64,000 bases of DNA from Mucilaginibacter sp. SG564 (GCF_013149275.1 NZ_JABGNA010000002.1:1-64000), one strand, 5' to 3'; shown: positions 42,245 through 50,998, numbered from the stretch's first letter. Notes: generated by a model from the sequence alone, not told the origin. Program-made: numbers and translations.

Positions 42245-42845
42245 GGTTAAAAAATTAAGTGTTAAAAAATCTGTTTATTCTTTTCTCTTTTAACCCTTTC
42301 CCTTAAAAGCTTTTTTTCAAAAGAAAAAGGAAAAAAAGAAAGCAATACAAGGTGCCTGGCATAGGCAAAAAGGAAAAGGAATAAGTCCCGCAGGGTGGCG
42401 CGCCAAAAAAAATAACAGGCGCCATTATGCCGGAAGCTTTTTGCTGTTGTTCAGCAATCGCCGCTCTAAAGGCACAACTTGGCTGCCTTTTTTTCCTTCT
42501 TTTGAAAAAATGAAGGTCTTCCTGTAAGGATGTCTTTATGAAAAATGTAAATGCCTGCCTGCCGGATCGGGGATACCTGGCCATGATTGGGGATCCGGCA
42601 AGCAGGCTTTTGCCAAAAGCAGTAAAAATGGCTGAGGGAATGAACGGAATGTAATGGAGCAAATGAGCGAAGCGGTTTTTACTGCGCCTTTATCCTGTTC
42701 TGTTAAAGGAGAGGCTGATAAATCTTACGCGGCAGCCCCCCAACAGCCGGAAACAAATAAGCCCCTACTATTACTTTGAGCTGAAATTTTATACTCTGTT
42801 CAATTATCTTAAAACTATCATTATGTGGATAAACCACTAAGTCTG

Positions 42846-42931
42846 CTCCCTGTTGGCCAATTTAAAAATGATCCCCACTGGCATTAATCAACTATCTATA
42901 GATGTAAATCAAATTGGCAAAAAGGGGTAAT
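42846..42931 (-). mobile_element. IS-end-like palindromic remnant, copy 2 (inverted)
   Basis: Read on the minus strand it begins TACCCCTTTTTGCCAATTTG and ends GGCCAACAGGGAG, collinear with the palindrome at 35623-35713 but diverged in the centre. The two face opposite directions 7.2 kb apart and flank the TetR-OYE operon and the DUF932 region. Confidence 0.5.
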
Positions 42932-42989
42932 TAAAATGGTTATTTCAATAGAAAAAAAACAGTAAATACGCAGATTATAATGCATAGTC

Positions 42990-43160
42990 GACATTCCAGC
43001 ATGCATGACCGTGCTGTTCCGTGCCTGTAAGATTAAAAAGCTGTGTTGATGAATATCAAATTTCAAATATCTCATTCAGAAAGATAACTTGGTCATGAGT
43101 GTAACGGAGCGTTCTGAACTCTTTTTGCGGAACTCTTTGATCAACGGCACCAGAATATGT
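42990..43160 (-). mobile_element. ~170-bp terminal-inverted-repeat element, diverged copy D
   Basis: Read on the minus strand it includes GCCGTTGATCAAAGAGTTCC, GTTACACTCATGACCAAGTT and GGAACAGCACGGTCATGCAT. It is collinear with copies A and B, with about 171 bp between the terminal ATATTCTGG and CCAGCATGC-like ends. The terminal repeats are degraded. Confidence 0.6.
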
Positions 43161-43262
43161 AGTTTAGGTATTGTGGTTGGAAAAAGAATCCTGTTTGTCT
43201 GCTTTTTTTTCGCGTTGGTCGTTTTATATTGATAAGACCGCTTAAAAAAAGCAACTTTAGCT

Positions 43263-44372
43263 ATGCCAATGTTTCAATCCGGTTTTTTTCTTAACCCCGG
43301 CAAAGCCTTGCGCTGGTTGCAGCATGGTCTGTTCTGGCTGCTGCTGCTCGGGTTGCGCTTTTATCTCACAAATATCTCTTTTAACGTATACGGCGGTTTT
43401 CCTATAAGCAGTATGCTTTTACTCAACACCTGTAGCACCGGCGTTATTGTCCTGTTTTATTATACCCTCGTTTACTACCTCTGGCCAAAATATCTCGTCA
43501 GCCATAAATATGTTAAGGGTGTATTGCTGATCTTGTTACTTTTGGTGGTTTATACGATCTCTGATGCTATCGCCGAGAAATTTCTGATCAGCAGTTGCGC
43601 ACCTTGTATGGCAAGGTTAGCTAAGACGGAACCCGGCTACTTCCAGCTTATAAAATCCGATTTGAGCAATATCGTTCTCGTTCGCCTGGTCACTTTTGGT
43701 ACCCCATTTTTTCTGCTGCTCACCTTAACTATTCCGATCAGTATTAAGACCGCTCTTAACGCCTACCGCAGCAATATGAGGAGCGTAACCCTGGCGAAAC
43801 AAAAGCTCGAACTGGAACTTAACTTTCTCAGAGCGCAGCTAAACCCGCATTTTTTATTTAATTCCATGAATAATATTTACGGGCTGATCATCGCCGGCGA
43901 TACGGAACGGTCTGCGGGTCTGGTGTCCCGCCTGTCTGAATTGTTGCGTTATATGCTTTATGAATCCGACGCGGACACGATGCCGATCAGCAAAGAAGTA
44001 AAGCTGATGACCGATTATATTGAACTGGAAAAAGTAAGGTTGAATTTCACAAGGGTGACGTTTAACCCGACAACCATTTTGGCCGACATTGGAATTGCCC
44101 CTTTACTGCTTATTCCGCTGATCGAAAACGCGTTTAAATTCACGCCGGACGAACCGGGCGCTTTTATCGATATTGCATTAACTGTCACTCCTGATTCGAT
44201 TGATTTTAAAATAGAGAATAGCGTTGACCCCGCCAGGCCGAATGGTCCGTCCGGCGGTATTGGCCTGGTCAATATGCGGAAGCGGCTCGGATTATATTAT
44301 CCCAGTCGCTATCGTTACGAAATCAGCAACAACGGAAATAATTATTTGGTGAATTTATGCGTGAGCCTATGA
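43263..44372 (+). CDS. LytS/YehU-type sensor histidine kinase
   Basis: This 369-residue protein has four hydrophobic segments in the first 165 residues and then the His_kinase domain with the phospho-His in LRAQLNPHFLFNSMNNIYGL, followed by a HATPase domain (LIENAFKFTPDEPG, GGIGLVNMRKRL). This is the LytS-type membrane kinase common in Bacteroidota. The stop overlaps the start of the LytTR regulator (ATGA), so they are coupled. It and its partner converge on the ABC-transporter operon, which they may control. The signal is unknown. Confidence 0.93.
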   Translation: MPMFQSGFFLNPGKALRWLQHGLFWLLLLGLRFYLTNISFNVYGGFPISSMLLLNTCSTGVIVLFYYTLVYYLWPKYLVSHKYVKGVLLILLLLVVYTISDAIAEKFLISSCAPCMARLAKTEPGYFQLIKSDLSNIVLVRLVTFGTPFFLLLTLTIPISIKTALNAYRSNMRSVTLAKQKLELELNFLRAQLNPHFLFNSMNNIYGLIIAGDTERSAGLVSRLSELLRYMLYESDADTMPISKEVKLMTDYIELEKVRLNFTRVTFNPTTILADIGIAPLLLIPLIENAFKFTPDEPGAFIDIALTVTPDSIDFKIENSVDPARPNGPSGGIGLVNMRKRLGLYYPSRYRYEISNNGNNYLVNLCVSL

Positions 44373-45073
44373 AAAAGATCAATTGCATGATCGTTGATGA
44401 TGAGCCGATCGCACGGGATATCCTGCAAACTTATATCCAGCGCGTTCCCGAATTGGAACTCGTTAAAAGCTGCCGCAACGCCACCGAAGCCTATGAAGGG
44501 CTTTACGGGCAGCAGGTCGACCTTATTTTTCTGGACATCCAGATGCCGGTCATTACCGGTACAGAATTCATGCGCTCGCTGCGTAAGCCACCGCTGGTGG
44601 TTTTTACTACAGCTTATTCCAGCTATGCGGTGGAAGGATTTGAGCTCAATTCTGTTGATTACCTCTTAAAGCCGATCACTTTTGAACGTTTTTACCAGGC
44701 CGTGCAAAAAGTAAGCGAAAGAATGGCTATCAAACAGATTCAGGTACCAGAAACAGAACATCAGCCGGGTTACCTGTTCATCCGCCAGGATAACAGGCTG
44801 GTACGTGTGGAGCATGACCAAATTTTATATATACAGGCGGAAAGAGATTTCAGTTCGGTTTATTTAAAGGAAACAAGATTGCTCGCAGGCATGCACCTGA
44901 AGTTATTCGAAGATCTGCTTCCGCTCAAGCAGTTTCTCCGCGTGCACCGGTCATATATCGTCAATCTAAAAGCGATCCGGGCGATCAAAGGTAATGTCAT
45001 CGAACTGGAAAATGCCGAGGTTCCCATTGGGGCAAGCAACCGGGAAGAACTGTTTCAACGATTACAGCTCTGA
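44369..45073 (+). CDS. LytTR-family response regulator
   Basis: With ATG 44369, overlapping the kinase stop by 4 bp, it has 234 residues; an upstream GTG-type start at 44357 is possible. The receiver domain shows CMIVDDEPIARDIL, VDLIFLDIQMPVITG (phospho-Asp), VVFTTAYSSYA and LLKPITF. The LytTR DNA-binding domain at about 135-230 reads YLFIRQDNRLVRVEHDQILY, then FLRVHRSYIVNLKAI. It typically activates neighbouring genes. Confidence 0.93.
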   Translation: MKKINCMIVDDEPIARDILQTYIQRVPELELVKSCRNATEAYEGLYGQQVDLIFLDIQMPVITGTEFMRSLRKPPLVVFTTAYSSYAVEGFELNSVDYLLKPITFERFYQAVQKVSERMAIKQIQVPETEHQPGYLFIRQDNRLVRVEHDQILYIQAERDFSSVYLKETRLLAGMHLKLFEDLLPLKQFLRVHRSYIVNLKAIRAIKGNVIELENAEVPIGASNREELFQRLQL

Positions 45074-45106
45074 ATCAGGTACAAAGTTCGGGGGATGGCC
45101 ATCTTG

Positions 45107-45784
45107 TCATTTAACGAAGTTATTTAAATTGGCAGCGGTGATGACCAGCCGGGCATTTCCTTTTAGTTTGGTTAAGATGCTCCGGGTTTTGAGCGGTCCC
45201 AGATCCACAGAACTGCCTTCGTCCAGTGTGAGGCGCAAAGTGTCTGTCAGATTGCTATCCCTGAAAGTTACGGTGGATGAATGTCTGCCGTTGATGACCA
45301 GGCTGCCGAGCCTGAGATCTTTCATTCTCAGGATAGCCTCATGCTCCTGCGTGATGAAAAGTGAACCCTGCTTCAATCCGCTCAGTTCACAATTAATACC
45401 GGAAGTATTGATCATTGCCAGTGCGGGAACAGTAAGTATCAGTCCGGTGGTGCATTGTTCCGGCAACTGGTATTGCTGGTTGGAAACTGTAAAATTAATG
45501 GCCAACGTATCCTGGTGCTGTTCCATCCTGAAAAATTGTTTCCTGGAATTCATCAACCGAATGGTATATGCAGTTCCCTGCACGATCCTGACCGTATAGG
45601 AATTGCCCCCGCTGATATTCAAAACCTTGTACGGCCGGACCGGTACCATTCCGAAATTCTTAAAAGGATCCTTCAGGTCAATCCGGCGGTATTGGATGGC
45701 CAGTTCGCGATCAGCAGTGAAAAGGGCTGCCACAAAGAAAACAGCGAAAGTCACTAATAACAGGTTGCTTTTTTTGATCATCAT
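45107..45784 (-). CDS. Membrane-anchored DUF2807-like beta-helix protein
   Basis: This 225-residue protein has an N-terminal membrane anchor or signal (KKSNLLLVTFAVFFVAALFT) followed by beta-repeat sequence (YKVLNISGGNSYTVRIVQGT, then INTSGINCELSGLKQGSLFI). The repeating G-x-x-x-V-x-I pattern and short strands are reminiscent of DUF2807 'putative auto-transporter adhesin' head domains. It is 4 bp downstream of the ABC permease, as the third gene of that operon. A role as a periplasmic or surface accessory of the transporter is inferred. Confidence 0.6.
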   Translation of the reverse strand: MMIKKSNLLLVTFAVFFVAALFTADRELAIQYRRIDLKDPFKNFGMVPVRPYKVLNISGGNSYTVRIVQGTAYTIRLMNSRKQFFRMEQHQDTLAINFTVSNQQYQLPEQCTTGLILTVPALAMINTSGINCELSGLKQGSLFITQEHEAILRMKDLRLGSLVINGRHSSTVTFRDSNLTDTLRLTLDEGSSVDLGPLKTRSILTKLKGNARLVITAANLNNFVK

Positions 45785-45788
45785 AAGG

Positions 45789-46559
45789 TTAGATTTCTTT
45801 TTCCGTAAACTTGAGGTAGGCGATATAGCTTAAAAACAGCGGCAGCAAAAAATTATAGCTGACATTGATCAGTGCCTGGATGCTTGCCGGCAGATAGACA
45901 TAAATATTTTCGCCGTCATGAATGAACTGGAAATAATTAAACGGCAAACTGCTGGTAATGCTATTTTCGCCGGTCATCGCTTTCATCAGTACGACGTTAC
46001 CCGTGGCAGCGATGATAAAATACAGCACCATTAATAAAAGCGTTTTGATGAGTGCGCCTTTCCGGAAAGCCAGGCTGCCGACCAGCAGCCATAACTGGAA
46101 ATTGACAAAGACCAGGTAAAAGCTATAGAAGCCATTGCTGAACACATTTGCTTTCATCGTGGCAGACTGAGAGCCGCTTGCCATGCTGAAAAACAGCGCT
46201 TCGATGAGATAAAATATGACAGTGTAACCGAGGCCGTAGAGAAAAACCGCGTAAATGATCCATAGCATGATCTTTTGGCCGGCTGATGCAATAATGCCCA
46301 GCAGCCAGATCGTTTTTGCCGGATGGCGGAGCTCCTGATATAAGCATGCAGAAAATGCGGCGCCCCCACCAAACAACCCGATCAGGAAAATGCCGTTACC
46401 CACACCGCCGGAAAAACTCTCCCGCCAATGCCAGGTAATAAAAAAGAGCAGAAACAGGAGGCTTGCGATAGCCAATGCCAATAAGCCATAAAACTGCCGG
46501 TGCTCTAAATACTGGCGCCGGTTCAGGGCGATCATTTTTTTAATATAGTTCATGTCCAT
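45789..46559 (-). CDS. ABC-2-type transporter permease
   Basis: This 256-residue polytopic protein has about six hydrophobic helices. It is cytosolic at the N-terminus (MNYIKKMIALNRRQYLEHRQ) and starts one base after the ATPase stop. Its family signature is weak, as with many Bacteroidota ABC-2 permeases, but the gene order ATPase-permease identifies it. It ends near the DUF2807-like protein. The substrate is unknown; such pairs often act in antimicrobial-peptide or lipid export. Confidence 0.8.
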   Translation of the reverse strand: MDMNYIKKMIALNRRQYLEHRQFYGLLALAIASLLFLLFFITWHWRESFSGGVGNGIFLIGLFGGGAAFSACLYQELRHPAKTIWLLGIIASAGQKIMLWIIYAVFLYGLGYTVIFYLIEALFFSMASGSQSATMKANVFSNGFYSFYLVFVNFQLWLLVGSLAFRKGALIKTLLLMVLYFIIAATGNVVLMKAMTGENSITSSLPFNYFQFIHDGENIYVYLPASIQALINVSYNFLLPLFLSYIAYLKFTEKEI

Positions 46560-46560
46560 T

Positions 46561-47394
46561 TTATTGGGTTTGAAAAACAGCCCGGATGCCCGATGGGTTA
46601 TAAATGGCCGCGTTAAAAAGCAATTCCAGATCGAGCGTGGATGTCTCTGCTCCGGTGTTCCTGCTGACTGTCATGCGGCCTCCTGGTGCATCAATGCCAT
46701 ATATGATGGTATCGTCGCCAGCCCGCTTCGCACTGAAAGAAAGCTTTTGCCCGATCTCTTCTTTATCCGCGGCAAGTAATACCCGGCCCTGGTCAATAAT
46801 GATAACGCTGTCTATCAGGCCATCCAGGTCTTTGACCTGGTGGGTAGACATGATCGTAATTTTATCATACCGTCTTGTCCTGGCAATGATTTCCCTGAAT
46901 TCAGTCTTTGAGGGGATATCCAGTCCGTTGGTAGGTTCGTCCATGATCAGGACATCGGTATTGGCAGCCAAAGCGAAAGCGATATGGATCTTTTTCTTTT
47001 GACCAAAAGAGAGTTTATGCAGCTGGCATTTTTCCGGCACATTGAAAATTCGCAGGTATTCATAAAAGCTGGTCTCGTCAAAGCACCGGTAAAATACGCT
47101 GTAAATCCGCAGAAAAACGGGAATAGTGACAGGCGGAAGCTCACACTCTTCGGGAATAAAGTACAATTGGGCTAAAAACTCAGGCCGGCGATGCCGGGCC
47201 TCCAGGCCATTAATCGTGCAGCTTCCCTTCTGGGGGAAGACCAGCCCGGCCATATTTTTAATCAGGCTGGATTTACCTGCGCCGTTCTTACCCAGTAAAC
47301 CATAAACCCTCCCTGGCGGCAGCGTCAGGTTCAATTCCTGGAAGAGCGTGTCCCGGGAATGATAGCCATAGGTCAAATCTTTGATAACGATCAT
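46561..47394 (-). CDS. ABC transporter ATP-binding protein
   Basis: With ATG 47394 it has 277 residues; a start at 47448 would add 18 residues lacking family resemblance. Walker A is GLLGKNGAGKSSLIK, the signature is LSFGQKKKIHIAFAL (a variant, Q-K-K in place of G-Q/M-R), Walker B is VLIMDEPTNGLD and the H-loop is MSTHQVKDLDG. The ABC-2 subfamily (CcmA/GldA-like) is likely. It opens a three-gene operon (ATPase, permease, DUF2807-like) on the minus strand, converging with the LytS/LytTR pair. Confidence 0.93.
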   Translation of the reverse strand: MIVIKDLTYGYHSRDTLFQELNLTLPPGRVYGLLGKNGAGKSSLIKNMAGLVFPQKGSCTINGLEARHRRPEFLAQLYFIPEECELPPVTIPVFLRIYSVFYRCFDETSFYEYLRIFNVPEKCQLHKLSFGQKKKIHIAFALAANTDVLIMDEPTNGLDIPSKTEFREIIARTRRYDKITIMSTHQVKDLDGLIDSVIIIDQGRVLLAADKEEIGQKLSFSAKRAGDDTIIYGIDAPGGRMTVSRNTGAETSTLDLELLFNAAIYNPSGIRAVFQTQ

Positions 47395-47617
47395 GCTACA
47401 AATGGAAGAACAATCTGACACCTGTTCAATTTTATTCGACGAAGCCACCTATACTTCCAACGGGCGGCGCCTAGCAGACAACCGGACATCGCCGGAATGG
47501 CCGGCATCAACACTATCGGTAGTTCGGGCCGTTTGGTTGCCAGTTCCCATGGGTTCGTCGATTTTATTTTTCGGCTTCACGTGAATAATGTCTTTTTGTG
47601 AACAAACAGGATGAAAA

Positions 47618-48439
47618 ATGGAAAGGAAAAAATTGATTAACCAGCTGCCCGTTTGGCTAAGGGTAGGCGTTTATTTTACTGTTATTATTATAGGCGCCTA
47701 TATCGCCGGAGTCGTTCCCGTGCTCGACAGTATCTTCTTTTATTTCGGGATCGCGTTGTTATTGAGCTTTTTGTTCCTCAAAGCTGAAGGTAAACCGTTA
47801 ACCAGCCTGGACTTTATGCCTGCCTGTGCTACCGATGGGAAAAATTTCTTCATCGGGCTGCTTATCGGCCTGTTGGCATTATTGACAAGCGCCGGACTTA
47901 CCATTTGGTTTAATGGTAGCCGGCTGATATTTACCGGCCATGCTGATCCTGTATTTTTGCTGATCCTGATTTTTATTCATCTCTGGTCGTCCTTTGCGCA
48001 GGAATTCACCTACCGGGGTTATCCCTTTCAACGTTTATTGACCTGGTATGGGCCATGGGTAGCTCAACTGGCGGTCACCCTGCCATTCGCTGTCATGCAC
48101 CTGAAACTGAATACCGCCATAACCGGGCAGCAGTTCTTCATGACCTGGCTTACCACAGGTATGGGATCGATACTTTACGGGCTTTGTTATCTCAGGACAG
48201 GCAAATTGATATTGTCGATTGGCTTGCATTTCGGCTGGAACCTGGCCCAGGCGCTTGTTCCCCGCTCGCCGGAGGAAGGCAAGACTATGCTTTTTACCCT
48301 TATACAGGATGGCCGGCATTATCACCCTTTACATGTGCTGCTGCCATATCTTGGCATTACCGCTATCATGATGTTCTTTATCTGGAAATCGAGTACGCTG
48401 CAAAAGACAAAAAAAGAAACCGGGAATCTTGCCTCATGA
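47618..48439 (+). CDS. CPBP-family intramembrane protease 1 (atypical catalytic motif)
   Basis: This 273-residue protein has about eight helices. The CPBP motif 1 normally begins Glu-Glu-x-x-x-Arg; here it reads AQEFTYRGYPFQ, so the first Glu is Gln, while Arg is kept. Motif 2 FAVMHLKLN and the Asn/His in LSIGLHFGWNLAQ are present. The change may reduce proteolysis or reflect a subfamily. It overlaps the second CPBP gene by 4 bp (ATGA), so the two are coupled, an unusual paralogous pair. The substrates are unknown; relatives process or bind prenylated proteins and immunity proteins. Confidence 0.82.
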   Translation: MERKKLINQLPVWLRVGVYFTVIIIGAYIAGVVPVLDSIFFYFGIALLLSFLFLKAEGKPLTSLDFMPACATDGKNFFIGLLIGLLALLTSAGLTIWFNGSRLIFTGHADPVFLLILIFIHLWSSFAQEFTYRGYPFQRLLTWYGPWVAQLAVTLPFAVMHLKLNTAITGQQFFMTWLTTGMGSILYGLCYLRTGKLILSIGLHFGWNLAQALVPRSPEEGKTMLFTLIQDGRHYHPLHVLLPYLGITAIMMFFIWKSSTLQKTKKETGNLAS

Positions 48440-49263
48440 AACGAGCGGGCTATAACAAGATCGCCGCTGTCCGAATAAATACATTATTGCGGGTCCTGCT
48501 TTTTTGCATGTTATGTGCACTCATATTGGTTACGGGTTCTGCGTTATTGAAAAACTGGAAAAAAACCTGGGCAGACCTTTCACTTGGCACCTTTGCCGCT
48601 GTGGCATCATTTCTTCTCTCCATTCCGTTTGCGAAATGGGAGAAGTTATCATTAGGGCAACTTGGCGTCCTTCCGGGTAAGGCGACCTTAAACAAAATAA
48701 TCATCGGTTTTTTGATCGGGCTGCTCATTGCTGGTCTCCATTTTTCTTTAGTCCTGATTTTTGGGCATATCAGTTTGATCAATACAACCTTGTCATTTAA
48801 ATCAGTCGCTTTATCTTTCCTCCTCTATTTGATTTTGGCAACAAGGGAAGAAATCGCTTTTCGCGGTTATGCGCTTCGCAGCCTGTCCTATAAGATCGGC
48901 CCCTGGAAAGCGCAGATCATCATTGCTGTCATTTTTGCGCTTGAACATATGGCTGGGGGTTTTACCTGGCAGCAGGCTTTTTTTGGCTCCGGTGTAGGTG
49001 CCATGTTGTTCGGCCTGGCAACGCTGCGCACCAAAGGCATTGCACTTCCTGTCGGGCTACACGCCGCATGGAATTTCGGGCAATGGTGTTTTGGTATGAA
49101 AAATACACCCGGCATCTGGCAGGTTTCAGTCAGTAAAGGATTTGAAGAAAAAAACGAACAAATAATTATGATCTGCTACCTGATCGTCATGGGGCTGGCA
49201 ATAACGTTGTTTTTTCTATATCCTTTAAAACCATCATTAAAAGCTAAAAAAATACCCGACTGA
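48436..49263 (+). CDS. CPBP-family intramembrane protease 2
   Basis: With ATG 48436 it has 275 residues and about eight helices. The catalytic motifs are canonical: ATREEIAFRGYALRSL (Glu-Glu-x-x-x-Arg), FALEHMAGGF (His) and GLHAAWNFGQWCF (His-Asn). A longer frame starting at 48055 lies inside the first gene and is rejected. It follows CPBP 1 by a 4-bp overlap, so the pair may form a heteromer in which only this member is fully canonical; that is inference. The right end borders a rearranged region. Confidence 0.87.
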   Translation: MKRAGYNKIAAVRINTLLRVLLFCMLCALILVTGSALLKNWKKTWADLSLGTFAAVASFLLSIPFAKWEKLSLGQLGVLPGKATLNKIIIGFLIGLLIAGLHFSLVLIFGHISLINTTLSFKSVALSFLLYLILATREEIAFRGYALRSLSYKIGPWKAQIIIAVIFALEHMAGGFTWQQAFFGSGVGAMLFGLATLRTKGIALPVGLHAAWNFGQWCFGMKNTPGIWQVSVSKGFEEKNEQIIMICYLIVMGLAITLFFLYPLKPSLKAKKIPD

Positions 49264-49339
49264 GTCGAACCCCGTTTGCCGTCCATGCAAGTAAATTCAA
49301 GAACGTTCAAGATGAATATGTCCAAAAAATAACCCGATA

Positions 49340-50500
49340 TTTCCCTTAAAAAGTCAATATGAGCAATTAGCCGTTCGCGGTGTACAATCGATGTTCTATG
49401 TTACAGGGGATCATGAAAATCCAACCTCGCTGGCCCATCGCTTTAGTCCGCGCAGTAACAACAGGCCGGACATCGCCGGTCACGAAAGCGAGATCCGGGT
49501 ATTGATCTGCACGGATGTGCTAAGTGAAGGACAGAACCTGCAGGACGCCCATATCATCGTTAATTTTGACTTACCCTGGGCCATCATCCGTTTGATCCAG
49601 CGAGCTGGCCGAGTGGACCGCATTGGTCAAAAGGCTTCTCAAATTATTTGCTATTCTTTTCTACCGGAAGATGGGATCGAAAGAATTATCAACCTAAGAG
49701 CTATTTTAAGCACTCGTATAAGGGAAAATGCTGAGGTTGTTGGTTCAGACGAAACTTTTTTTGACGGCGACCCTGTCAATATAGAAGATCTTTACAATGA
49801 ACGTTCGGGTATTCTAGAAGAAGATGATACGGATTCGGAAGTTGATCTGGCATCTTATGCGTATCAGATCTGGAAAAATGCGACCGACGCGGATCCGCAA
49901 CTCAATAAGATCATTCCTGATCTTCCGAATGTGGTCTATGCGACAAAAGAGCTTAATGGGTTAGGAGAGACGCCGGGCGTGATCGTGTACAGCCGTACAG
50001 CGGAGGATAATGATGTGCTAGCGCTGATCGGCATGGACGGACAAATCATTACGCAGTCGCAGCTTACTATCCTCAGGGCTGCTCAATGTAACAGAGACAC
50101 CCCGGGGTTACCAAGGATTGACGAACACCATGACCTGGTGAAAAGGGCAATTGATTTCATCAGCGAGGAGGACATTAATACGGGCGGCACCTTGGGGAGG
50201 AAGACAGGTGCCAAATATCGCACCTATACCCGGCTGGACCGCTATTGTAAATCCTATCAGCATTCCCTTTTTGCCAATGAGGAACTTAAAAAGGGGGTGG
50301 ACGAAATTTACAGGTTTCCGCTAAAGGAGTTTGCCAGGGAAACGCTGACGCGCCAATTAAAAGCCGGTATTTCCGACGATCAACTGGCTGCACTAGTAAT
50401 CTCTTTAAGGGAAGAAGATAAGCTTTGTATCGTCGATGAAGATGGCCAAAGCCAGAAAGAGCCTCAAATTATTTGTTCGATGGGATTAGTAAACGGGTAA
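49340..50500 (+). pseudogene. C-terminal half of a superfamily 2 helicase
   Basis: The frame is open from about 49340 with no proper start; an ATG at 49391 is internal to homology. It has the helicase C-terminal domain: EIRVLICTDVLSEGQNLQDA, FDLPWAIIRLIQRAGRVDRI (motif VI, Q-R-x-G-R-x-D-R) and then a long C-terminal region with several alpha-beta segments. The N-terminal half with Walker A and DEAD/DEAH motifs is absent, so the protein cannot hydrolyse ATP. One base after its stop begins a methylase N-terminus, recalling helicase-methylase defence operons such as DISARM drmD-drmMI; that analogy is inference. Confidence 0.75.
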
Positions 50501-50501
50501 T

Positions 50502-50580
50502 ATGAAACTAAGTAAAAAATTGTTTAATGCATACGTCCGTGAATTCCGTTTTAGGGATTTGTTTGGGCGTTTCGGAGATA
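50502..50580 (+). pseudogene. N-terminal fragment of a DNA methyltransferase-like gene
   Basis: ATG 50502, one base after the helicase stop, reads KLSKKLFNAYVREFRFRDLF, which resembles the start of Eco57I-type adenine methylases that follow helicase genes (FNxxVRxFxFxxLFxELGWD). After about 25 residues the sequence becomes the IS21-like end TGTTACACCC at 50581. The frame runs to 50657 through IS sequence. The methylase call rests on a short match and on its position. Confidence 0.45.
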
Positions 50581-50998
50581 TGTTACACCCTATTCCGTGG
50601 CAAACTGACCACCTATTTTGCTGGCAAAGAAATGCAGCAGATGCTTTAACAGCATAAAACAAAGATAGCTTATTTACCTTTTTTAATAAGTCTGGTACTG
50701 CTCGTGCTTTTTCTTAGAAGCTTGAAGCACCTGGACATGTGAGCGCATATCTCTTGCGGAGATCATCGCCCATCACTTTAATACCGGCTTTAAGGGCGAT
50801 TTCGCATACGCGATCAGGCTCCCAATTCACTTCTTCATCGGCGAGCCTGATCAGGTCCTAAACAGCACAGCCAGTATCTAAAGCATCGTTACAAAAATGG
50901 GGTGGTCAGCTTGATCCGGAATACCCTGGTCACTTTGAATCCGGAATGGGTGGTCACTTTAAATCGGAATCAGGTGGTCAATTTCAGCGAAATCTCCA
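50581..50998. mobile_element. Remnant of an IS21-family insertion sequence
   Basis: The left end TGTTACACCCTATTCCGTGG is followed by GGCAAACTGACCACC, an inverted TGGTCA unit. At the right are four tandem 24-bp units with TGGTCA at 50903, 50927, 50951 and 50975, the multiple-terminal-repeat layout of IS21 elements. istA and istB are gone. The middle carries an unrecognised minus-strand frame (about 50718-50868, NWEPDRVCEIALKAG). The right terminal CA dinucleotide end is not seen. Confidence 0.6.

Larger units (their letters stand above)
41345..42674. repeat. 1.33-kb direct repeat, copy 2 (conjugative-element segment)
   Basis: It matches 12309-13639 in the same orientation. Differences are scattered single bases, plus a more divergent end after about 42530. 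Here it is joined to the DUF932 gene on the left; homology ends at ATGAGCGAAGCG (42674). Confidence 0.9.
42245..43262. other. Non-coding stretch with repeat leader, IS-end remnant and a 170-bp element
   Basis: It contains the repeat leader to 42674, then a 38-codon plus-strand frame (42664-42780, beginning at the ATGAGCGAAGCG where the two repeat copies part) that may be the start of a broken element gene. Next come the IS-end-like palindrome (42846-42931), element copy D (42990-43160) and 100 bp of AT-rich DNA before the histidine kinase. No complete gene is seen. Confidence 0.5.

Noticed and set aside
42664..42780. 38-codon plus-strand frame at the end of repeat copy 2
   Set aside because: Begins exactly where the repeat copies part and has no resemblance; at most the start of a broken element gene.
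48055..48435. Long upstream extension of the second CPBP gene
   Set aside because: It lies within the first CPBP gene in another frame and lacks membrane-protein character; the ATGA overlap at 48436 is the natural start.
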